A stretch of DNA of 64,000 nt from NCBI RefSeq assembly GCF_039533965.1, contig NZ_BAAAUN010000001.1, positions 1,400,950 to 1,464,949 on the forward strand. Reading direction: 5' to 3'. The position numbers and the translations under genes were made by a program. Of this stretch, positions 1 to 7,500 are shown one piece after another (position 1 is the stretch's first letter; each line of letters opens with the position of its first letter). This DNA comes from Microbacterium luteolum (GTDB lineage Bacteria; Actinomycetota; Actinomycetes; Actinomycetales; Microbacteriaceae). The notes beneath the pieces were generated by a model, which saw nothing but the letters and a program-made list of their open reading frames with translations, made no database searches and was not told the DNA's origin.

Positions 1-53
1 GCGAAGTTGTTCGCATTGGCGACGTCGAGGATGGATTTGCCGGTGTAGAGCAC
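1..53 (-). CDS. Class II ketose-bisphosphate aldolase, N-terminus only
   Basis: Seventeen codons are visible before the window edge. They begin with GTG at 53 and read M-L-Y-T-G-K-S-I-L-D-V-A-N-A-N-N-F. This matches the opening of class II fructose/tagatose-bisphosphate aldolases (GatY/KbaY/FbaA type), zinc enzymes that cleave ketose bisphosphates into triose phosphates. A CAGGAG ribosome site lies upstream. The gene is last in the sugar ABC transporter operon, so the operon probably imports a sugar, or a relative of one, that is catabolised through an aldol cleavage. Specificity cannot be read from so short a fragment. Confidence 0.7.
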   Translation of the reverse strand, partial: MLYTGKSILDVANANNF

Positions 54-98
54 GTGTTTCTCCTGTTTCGTGGTGGTCGTGGGTCCGTTCGGACGGCG

Positions 99-944
99 TC
101 AGCTCTTCACGGAGCCGGCGGTCAGCCCGCTGATGAAGTAGCGCTGGAAGAAGAGGAAGAGCAGCAGCACGGGGATCGAGCCGAGCACGCTCATCGCCAT
201 GATCTGGTTCCACTCGTAGGAGTGCTGGCCCATGAGCAGCTGGATGCCGATGGGCACCGTGCGCATGTCGATCGTGCGTGTGAGCGTCAGGGCGAACAGG
301 TACTCGTTCCACGCGATCATGAACGTGTAGATGCCGACCGAGACGATGCCGGGAACCGAGATCGGCACGAGGATCCGCCACAGCGCGGTCATGGATCCTG
401 CGCCGTCCACGCGCACGGCCTCATCGAGCTCACGCGGCAGGGTGTTGAAGTAGCCGGTCATCATGATGATCGCGTAGGGCAGCGTGAACACCATGTAGGT
501 GAGGATGAGCCCGGCGTAGGAGTTGTAGAGACCGAGCGCCACCATGAGTCCGAAGTACGGGATCAGCAGCGTGATGGGCGGCACCGCCTGCACGCTCACG
601 ATCACCACGTTCAGGATGCGCTTGCCCCGGAAGTCGAACCGGCTGAACGCGTAGGCCGCCTGGATCGCCACGATCAGAGTCAGCACGGTCACGGAGCCTG
701 CGACGACGTAGCTGTTCAGGAAGAACCGCATCGTCTCGGGGTTCGTGAAGATCGCGATGTACGCGTCGAACGAGAACGTGTCGGTGAGCAGCCGCGGCGG
801 CAGCTCGAAGATCTGTGTGTTCGACTTGAACGAGCTGGACAGCATCCAGAGCACCGGGCCCGCCGCGAAGACCGCGCCGATGAGGAGGCCGATCGTCACC
901 CCGGCGGTCCCGACGCGGCGCTTGCCCTTGACGGTGAGAGCCAT
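99..944 (-). CDS. Carbohydrate ABC transporter permease, MalG type
   Basis: A 281-residue inner-membrane permease with about six hydrophobic segments. The cytoplasmic EAA loop, which docks the ATPase, reads DEAVRVDGAGSMTALWRI at about residues 174-191. It belongs to the binding-protein-dependent sugar permeases (MalG/UgpE). The start is ATG at 944, two bases after the stop of the upstream permease, with GAGGG as ribosome site. No ATP-binding subunit is encoded in the visible part of the operon. As in many actinobacterial sugar importers, a shared ATPase (MsmK type) encoded elsewhere may energise it; that is inference. Confidence 0.93.
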   Translation of the reverse strand: MALTVKGKRRVGTAGVTIGLLIGAVFAAGPVLWMLSSSFKSNTQIFELPPRLLTDTFSFDAYIAIFTNPETMRFFLNSYVVAGSVTVLTLIVAIQAAYAFSRFDFRGKRILNVVIVSVQAVPPITLLIPYFGLMVALGLYNSYAGLILTYMVFTLPYAIIMMTGYFNTLPRELDEAVRVDGAGSMTALWRILVPISVPGIVSVGIYTFMIAWNEYLFALTLTRTIDMRTVPIGIQLLMGQHSYEWNQIMAMSVLGSIPVLLLFLFFQRYFISGLTAGSVKS

Positions 945-946
945 GG

Positions 947-1870
947 TCAGTCCCTCGCTTTCTGGTGACGGACGTAGAACACGGCGAGCACCATCGACAT
1001 CAGCAGCACGAGGACCGCGGAGGTCGCGGCGAGCGAGAAGTCGTACTTGGCGAACGCCAGCTTGTAGGTGAAGGTGCTGAGCACCTCGGTCACGTCGATG
1101 GGGCCACCACCCGTCGTCATCCAGATGAGGGCGAACTGCTGGGAGGTCCAGATCAGGTCGAGCAGCACCAGGCTGACGATGATGGGCCGCAGCTGCGGGA
1201 TCGTGACGTTCCAGAACCGCTGGATCGCGCTCGCACCGTCGACGGTCGCCGCTTCGTTCAGCTCACCGGGGATGCCCTGGAGCCCGGCGAGCAGGCTCAC
1301 CATGAAGAACGGGTACCCCGCCCAGATGTTGATGAACGTGATGGTGCCGAGCGCGAGCTGCGGAGAAGCGAGCCACTCGATGTCGGTGTTCAGCAGGAAG
1401 TTGATCACACCGTTCGGGGCGAGCAGCATGCGCCAGAGGACGGCGATCACCGCGACGGTGAAGAGCCACGGGAGGACGTAGAGGGCCCGGAAGATCGCAC
1501 GGGCCGCGTGGTGCAGCAGGGTGCTGTTGAGCATCATCGCGAAGCCGAGCCCCAGGACGAGGTGGGCGATCACACTGCCGATGGTGAAGACGAGGGTGTT
1601 GCCGGTCGCCTTCCAGAAGCCGGGATCACCGAGGATCTCGACGAAGTTCGCGATGCCGACGAACTCGGGCGACTTGTTCAGGATGACGTTGTCCTGGAAC
1701 GAGTAGCCGATCACCATGATGATCGGCACGATCATCAGCACGAGAAGCAGGATGATCGTGGGCGACAGGAAGGCGTAGGACTCCGTGGTCTTGCGCAGCT
1801 GACGTCGCCGGCGCGACAGCGGCACTCCGGTGACGATCACCTCGGTGTCGTCGGTCGTTCTCAGGCTCAT
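947..1870 (-). CDS. Carbohydrate ABC transporter permease, MalF/UgpA type
   Basis: A 307-residue partner permease with six predicted membrane spans. The EAA loop is visible as LNEAATVDGASAIQRFWNV at about residues 205-223. I chose ATG at 1870 (M-S-L-R-T-T-D-D) over the ATG twelve codons upstream because GGAG precedes it and the longer N-terminus looks non-coding. It would form the heterodimeric channel with the MalG-type protein downstream. It follows the binding-protein gene by 79 bp, so the three genes are probably one transcript. The long hydrophilic N-terminus before the first span is usual for MalF/UgpA-type proteins. Confidence 0.92.
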   Translation of the reverse strand: MSLRTTDDTEVIVTGVPLSRRRRQLRKTTESYAFLSPTIILLLVLMIVPIIMVIGYSFQDNVILNKSPEFVGIANFVEILGDPGFWKATGNTLVFTIGSVIAHLVLGLGFAMMLNSTLLHHAARAIFRALYVLPWLFTVAVIAVLWRMLLAPNGVINFLLNTDIEWLASPQLALGTITFINIWAGYPFFMVSLLAGLQGIPGELNEAATVDGASAIQRFWNVTIPQLRPIIVSLVLLDLIWTSQQFALIWMTTGGGPIDVTEVLSTFTYKLAFAKYDFSLAATSAVLVLLMSMVLAVFYVRHQKARD

Positions 1871-1949
1871 GGGAACCGGTGCTCCTTGGTTGGTCGGGTG
1901 CCGCATCGCAACCGCGATGCGGCACCCCGTTCATGCGGGAGGCGGGAGA

Positions 1950-3251
1950 TCAGAACTCCGCTTTCCAGGCCTCCTGTGCCTTCTTGAGCGCATCGTCGAT
2001 CGACTGCTGGCCGTCGAACGCCGACTGCAGCTGCTCACCGAGCTGGCGCATGAGCTCCTCCGCGACGGGGAGGCCCGTGAACTCGTTCGCCGGGTATCCC
2101 GCCTGGTAGATCTCGAACGCCTTCTTGAACAGCTCGTCGTCCTCGACGAAGGCCGGGACGGATTCCGAGTTGCCGGGGAACGCGTTGGCCATGGTCGAGA
2201 GCTCGGAGTTGGTCTCCTCGCTCATGAGGAACGACACGAGCTTGAACGCGGCATCCTTGTGCTCCGAGTTCTCGGCGACGCCGATGCCCCAGGACGCGTA
2301 GGGGATGCCCCGTTCGCCGTCGTAGCCGTCCTCAGCGGGGAGCGCTGAGATCGAGAACTTCAGGTCGGGGTTCGTCTCGCGGATCAGGTTGATGTGCGCG
2401 AGCGAGTCGATCATCATTCCGGCGCGGCCGTTGGTGAACTCCTCGACCTTGTCCTGCTCCTTCATCGTGAAGGAGCCGGAGGCGATGACGCCGTCATCCC
2501 AGAGACCGCCGATGTACTCGACGGCCGAGGTGACGTCGTCGTTCGTCAGGTCGGGCTGACCGTCCTTCAGCATCGAACCGCCGGATGCCCAGACCCACGA
2601 CATGACGTCGTTCTGCACGCCGTTCGGCGTCTCGAGCGACAGCGGGAGCACCCAGCCGGAGACGTCTCCGCCGAGGGCGGTGACCTTCGCCGCGGCATCC
2701 GCGAACTCCGTGCGGTTCGTCGGCGGCGCGTCGACGCCGGCCTGCGCCAGCAGATCGTCGTTCGTGAACATCGGGTAGACGAAGTTCACGACCGGGATCA
2801 TGTAGGTGCTGCCGTCGACCTGGATCTGGCTGGCGAGCTGGCTGTCGTCGTAGTCGTTCTCCTTCATCAGCGCGGTGAGATCGGCGATGACGCCCTGTGA
2901 GGCGAAGTCGTTGACCCAGGCGCCGTCGAGACCGACGACGTCGGGCATGGTTCCGGATGCCGCACCGGCGAAGAGCTGTTCCTTGGTCGATGCGTACGGC
3001 CCGCTGACCAGCTCGACGGTGATGCCTGGGTTCGCCTCCTCGAACTTGTCGATGAGCGCACGGAACTCGCCGTCCGGCAGCTCCGGCTCCCACCACTGGG
3101 CGAACTCGATCGTGACGTCTTCGCCGTCACCGCCGCCACCGTCTCCCGTCGTGCTGGGCGCGCAGCCCGCCACGGCCAGCAGGGTAACCGCCGCGGTCGC
3201 GGCGCCGACGATGTTCCGGGTTCGTCTGCGCCCTCGTCCCACTGTGCTCAT
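1950..3251 (-). CDS. Extracellular sugar-binding lipoprotein (ABC transporter)
   Basis: A 433-residue solute-binding protein of the family 1 (MalE/UgpB) type. The N-terminus has an RGRRR-rich n-region, a hydrophobic stretch and the lipobox A-V-A-G-C near residue 30, so the mature protein is lipid-anchored to the outer face of the membrane. A Gly/Asp-rich linker follows before the periplasmic-binding-protein fold starting at about residue 47. ATG at 3251 is preceded by GAGGAG; a GTG one codon upstream is possible. It is first in the operon and divergent from a DeoR-type regulator. The bound sugar cannot be named from sequence. Confidence 0.93.
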   Translation of the reverse strand: MSTVGRGRRRTRNIVGAATAAVTLLAVAGCAPSTTGDGGGGDGEDVTIEFAQWWEPELPDGEFRALIDKFEEANPGITVELVSGPYASTKEQLFAGAASGTMPDVVGLDGAWVNDFASQGVIADLTALMKENDYDDSQLASQIQVDGSTYMIPVVNFVYPMFTNDDLLAQAGVDAPPTNRTEFADAAAKVTALGGDVSGWVLPLSLETPNGVQNDVMSWVWASGGSMLKDGQPDLTNDDVTSAVEYIGGLWDDGVIASGSFTMKEQDKVEEFTNGRAGMMIDSLAHINLIRETNPDLKFSISALPAEDGYDGERGIPYASWGIGVAENSEHKDAAFKLVSFLMSEETNSELSTMANAFPGNSESVPAFVEDDELFKKAFEIYQAGYPANEFTGLPVAEELMRQLGEQLQSAFDGQQSIDDALKKAQEAWKAEF

Positions 3252-3302
3252 CACTTCTCCTCTTCGAGATCGTGCCGCATGACGCGCTTCAATGCTTCTT
3301 CA

Positions 3303-3448
3303 TGCGGTTTTGAGCCATGTTATGCCGACATCTGCATGTTCGTCAAGGAGGACTTTCCTGCGATCGGGCGGTTCAGTCCCCGAATCTCGGTGATCTAGCC
3401 CGCCAATCGCTCGCCGCAGCCTGTGCCGTTTTTTGCACGACTATGCCG
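3303..3448. promoter_or_regulatory. Pair of direct repeats, candidate DeoR-type operators
   Basis: Two 25-bp direct repeats lie at 3303-3327 and 3424-3448 in the intergenic region between the binding-protein gene and the divergent regulator. They share TGC, GTTTT, GC and TATGCCG at the same offsets (17 of 25 positions). One copy lies about 50 bp upstream of the importer start and the other about 34 bp upstream of the regulator. DeoR/GlpR repressors often bind several repeated sites between themselves and their target operon, so these are the best operator candidates. Function is inferred. Confidence 0.5.
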
Positions 3449-3469
3449 TGTTGATCCTCTGAATGTGCT

Positions 3470-3475
3470 AAAGAT
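3470..3475 (+). promoter_or_regulatory. Possible -10 of a leaderless deoR-type transcript
   Basis: AAAGAT ends exactly six bases before the ATG of the regulator. The key A at position 2 and T at position 6 of an actinobacterial -10 are present, but the first base is A. GAGG within the six-base spacer could instead serve as a very close ribosome site, so this is weaker than the other leaderless candidates in the window. Confidence 0.35.
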
Positions 3476-3481
3476 GAGGTC

Positions 3482-4285
3482 ATGGATGCTTCCGGAACGG
3501 CGCGACGCCGCCTCCCTGCGGGCAGGAAAGCCGACCTCGCCAGCTATGTCGAGCAGACGGGGCAGGTGACGGTGAGCGATCTCGCCGAGCACTTCGGCGT
3601 TTCGATCGACACGATCCGCCGCGACCTCGATCAGCTCGACCGCGAGGGTGTGCTCGTCCGCACGCACGGCGGCGCGGTCAGCTCCGCGAGCGGCCCCCTG
3701 AAGGACCGCGCGCTCGACGTGCGCATGCGGGTGCAGACCGAGGAGAAGGAGCGGATCGCGCGAATAGCGGCCGGCCTGGTCGAAGACGGCTCGGTCATCA
3801 TGCTGAACGCGGGCACGACGACCCTCGCGGTCGCGCGGGCACTGCGCAATCACCACGACCTGACGATCGCCACGAACAACCTCCGCATCCCCGGGGAGCT
3901 CTCGCCGTCCGCCTTCCGGGATCTGTACGTGTTCGGCGGGGCCGTGCGATCGATCACCCAGGCCACGACGGGACCTGTGACGTTCACGATGACGCCGGGA
4001 GGACCGGAGGTCGATATCCGCTGCGACCTCGCTCTCATCGCGGTCGGCGCCATCGACGAGGCCGGATACTCGACCTCGAACCTCGGCGATGCCGCGATGA
4101 TGTCCGAGATGATCCAGCGCGCGGAGCGCACAGCGATCCTCGCCGACTCCACGAAGCTCGGCCGCAGGTTCTTCGCGCAGATCGCCCTGCTGGACCGCGC
4201 CGACTACCTAATCACCGACGCGCCCCCACCCGCGCGCATCGCCGCCGCCCTCGCGCAGGCGGACGTGCAGGTGCTCACCCCCTGA
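3482..4285 (+). CDS. DeoR/GlpR-family transcriptional repressor
   Basis: A 267-residue protein with the two standard parts of the family. The N-terminal winged helix-turn-helix covers about residues 18-70, and its recognition segment reads VSDLAEHFGVSIDTIRRDL. The C-terminal DeoR sensor domain carries the sugar-phosphate-binding signature NAGTTTLAVARAL. Such proteins sense phosphorylated sugars and usually repress the adjacent catabolic operon. It is transcribed away from the sugar importer/aldolase operon, and the 230-bp gap holds repeated candidate operators. The effector is probably an intermediate of that pathway; which one is unknown. Confidence 0.92.
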   Translation: MDASGTARRRLPAGRKADLASYVEQTGQVTVSDLAEHFGVSIDTIRRDLDQLDREGVLVRTHGGAVSSASGPLKDRALDVRMRVQTEEKERIARIAAGLVEDGSVIMLNAGTTTLAVARALRNHHDLTIATNNLRIPGELSPSAFRDLYVFGGAVRSITQATTGPVTFTMTPGGPEVDIRCDLALIAVGAIDEAGYSTSNLGDAAMMSEMIQRAERTAILADSTKLGRRFFAQIALLDRADYLITDAPPPARIAAALAQADVQVLTP

Positions 4286-4300
4286 CGAGTCGGCGATCCC

Positions 4301-4451
4301 GGGCATCCGGTCCGGGCATCCGGTCCGGGCATCCGGTGTCCAACTTTTGCGGCCACCCCGAACTTCTGCGGCCAAAATATGCCGATGTGGCCGCAGAAGT
4401 CAGGATCGGCCGCAGAAGTTCCGCGCATCTGAGCGACGCGCGCATCTGAGC
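4301..4451. repeat. Compound intergenic repeat: tandem 13-mers and inverted 12-13-mers
   Basis: This gap holds three repeat types. GGGCATCCGGTCC occurs three times head to tail from 4301 to about 4339, the last copy slightly changed. AACTTTTGCGGCC (4342-4354) and AACTTCTGCGGCC (4361-4373) are then answered on the other strand by GGCCGCAGAAGT (4389-4400) and GGCCGCAGAAGTT (4408-4420). Finally GCGCATCTGAGC occurs twice (4423-4434, 4440-4451). It lies between the 3' end of the deoR-type gene and the terminator of the nuclease gene, a usual place for mobile palindromic repeats. No protein is encoded. Confidence 0.8.
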
Positions 4452-4464
4452 CGCCCGCGCAACA

Positions 4465-4501
4465 GCGGAGGCCGTCGGGGTCTCCCCCCGACGGCCTCCG
4501 C
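4465..4501 (-). terminator. Hairpin terminator after the nuclease gene
   Basis: A perfect 16-bp stem (GCGGAGGCCGTCGGGG with its complement) closes a five-base loop, just past the stop codon of the large nuclease/nucleotidase on the minus strand. No U-tract is visible, which is common for actinobacterial terminators. It may also stop transcription coming from the deoR-type gene. Confidence 0.75.
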
Positions 4502-4522
4502 CCTGTCATCCTGCGTGCAGGA

Positions 4523-7500
4523 TCACCACCATCCGGTGAGGAGATCCCACAGCCAGTCGAGGATGTCCTGGATCGCGCCGCCGATGCCGCCGGCCCGGTT
4601 GACCGTGACGGTGGCCGTCGCCTCGTCACCGTCCGCCTGCGACACGGCGACCGTGTACTTCCCGGGCTGCGTCTTCTTCGGAACCGTCACCGACGCGGTG
4701 AACGAGCCGTCGTCACCGACCTGGATCGTGCCGACGTCGATCGGCTGCCCCTTCTTCGGACGCAGCTCCACGGTCACGGTCTCGCCGGGCTGATATCCCT
4801 CGCCGGTGATGGTGAGCTTCTTGCCCGCCGCCACCTTGGAGGAGCCCAGCTCGATCGTCCCGGCGAACTCCTCTTCGCCGGCGATCGTGAACGGCACCTG
4901 CACGGTCGTCCCGGTGCTCGCGACAGCGACGGTGAGCTGCTGCTCACCGAAGACGCCCGACGGCACCGTGAACGTCAGGCTCGCCCGCCCGACCTCGTCC
5001 GTGGTGTCGACGATGGCCGGGTCGATCGCTCCGGCCGCGAGCTGCGTGCCGCCCAGCGAGAGCGTCACCTCGCCCGGAGCCGGCTCCCCCGCGCTGAACG
5101 CGAGCGAGGAGAGCGATACGGTCACCTGGTCGCCGGCGCTGTAGCCGTCGGCATCCGCCGGGCTGACCGCGACGCCGACCGCACGCTGGGCGTAGTCGGG
5201 GCTCGCGGTCTTGTTCGCGTCGAACCAGTCGACCATGGACTGCAGGTCGATCTTGCCCGTGTCGCGCTTGCCCGTCCCCTGCTTGAAGGTGGAGAAGTTG
5301 TCTCCACCGGCGGCGAGGAACGAGTTCGCGGCGACCGTGTACTCCGCTGCGGGGTCGATCGGCGTGCCGTCGAGCGTGATCGACGTGACCCGCGAACCCT
5401 GCGCCCCGGCGGGGTCGTAGGTGTACACCAGCCCCTTCGAGACGCCGAGCTTCAGGAACGGCCGTGCCGAGCCCGCGGGCTGCCACTGCTCCTCCAGCAC
5501 GCCCTTCAGCTGCGCACCGGTGAGAGTCAGCGTCACCAGCGTGTTCGCGAACGGCTGGACCGTCGCCGCCTCGCGGTACGTGACGTTGCCGTCGGGATCG
5601 GATGCTCCGGCCGAGGCGTACGCGAGGTTCGCCCGGATCCCGCCCGGGTTCATCAGCGCGATGTCCGCGTCGGTGGACCACTTCTGCACGTCGGCGACGA
5701 AGTTGCCGATGGTGGACTCGCCACCGCGGTTCTCCGAGCCGGCCGTCTGACGCGCGCGGTTGAAGTCGGCGGTGATGTCTCCGACCTTGATCGCGCCCAG
5801 CACGTCGGCCTCGGCCTTCGCCTTGGCGACGATGTCGGCGACCTCGGGGACGGCCGGGTACAGCGGCGCGCCCGCAGCCGTGAGGGGCTTGATCTCGTTG
5901 GCGATCGAGATCAGGTCCTTCGTCTTCGGGTCCACCTGGATGTTCATCAGGCCCAGGTTCTCGCCGTACTGACCTGCCGAGACGACCGGGCGGCCGTCGA
6001 TGACGTGGTTGTACGCGAGGTGCGTGTGCGCCGAGACGATGGCGTTCACGTCGTCGTCGACGCCGTAGACGATCTCACCGAGCGGCGATTCCGGGGTGAT
6101 GGCCCCGACGTCGACGCTCTCCGCGCCCTCGTGGACGAGGAGGATGACGACATCCGCTTCGCCGTTCGACTCATCGCCGTCGCGCAGGTCGTCGGCCACC
6201 GCGTTGACGGAGTCGACGATGCTGCGCACCTCGAGGTCGGCGATGCCCTCAGGCGAGACGAGCGAGTCGAGGTCCTCGGTGACGGCGCCGACGAAGCCGA
6301 CCTTGACGCCGTCGAGCTCCTTGACCCACGCCGGTGCGAGTGCGGGCTCGCCGGTCTCCGTGACGAAGACGTTCGACGAGATGTACTCCCAGTCCGCGCG
6401 GTCCTGCACACGATCGCGCAGATCCTCCCAGCCCTGGTCGAACTCGTGGTTGCCCGCGGCGCTGACATCGAGACCGGCCGCGTTGAGGGCGTCGATCGTG
6501 GGGTTGTCGTCGTTGATGAACGAGGTGAACGTCGACGCACCGATCAGGTCGCCGGCTCCGGCGAAGATCGTGTTCGGGTTCGCCTCGCGGAACTGCTTGA
6601 CCGCGCCCGCCAGGACGGCCGCGCCCGCGGCAGCGCCGTCGGCCTCGATCCGCCCATGGAAGTCGTTGACCGTGACGACGTCGATGCTCACCGGCGGGAG
6701 CTCCGAGGAGACGCCGACGATGATCGGGTCGTGGTCGCTGGACCGGTAGGGCGTACCCTCCTCGGTGGCGCCGAAGGCGTAGCCGCGGTCGCTCCACTCC
6801 GGCGAGTTGATGCCCCAGACGCCGGCGCCCGTGATGGACGCGGCGAGCGACGGCGACGCGATCACGTGGTCGAGCGAGCCGAGCTCGCCGTCGAACGTGT
6901 ACGTGTACTGACCGGCCGCCTTGTCGGCGACCAGGTCGCTCCAGCCGTTCGAGGTGAAGACGTCGATCGGGTCTTCCTTGCCGTACGCGTTGAAGTCGCC
7001 GATCAGCAGCATGTCGCCGCTGCCGGTGGTCTCCTCGAGCTCGGCGGTGAACGCCAGGATCGCGTTCGCCTGCGCGACGCGGTCGGCGTTGAAGAAGCCC
7101 TGGCCGTCGGCCGGCTCCGCTCCCGCGCCCTGCGGCGGCGACTTCGACTTCAGGTGGTTGGCGACCACGGTGACGACCCGGCCGTCGATGTCGAACGCCT
7201 GGGCGATCGGCTCGCGCGCGTTGCCCCAGACGGTCTCATCGGTGACGGTCGCGCTGTCGCCGACGGTGGAGACGGCATCATTCTTGTAGATGATCGCGTT
7301 GGTGATGTAGTCGGTGGTGGCCGCGTCGTTCAGCGCGTCGGGGGTGGGCACGTAGTCCCACACCTCGCTGCCGGCGTCCGCGTTGAGGCCGTCGACCAGA
7401 TCCGCCAGCGCCGAGTCGATCGGCTCGCCCAGCTTGACCGAGTTCTCGATCTCCATGAGCGAGACGATCTCGGCATCCAGGCCGTTGATCGCCGAGACGA

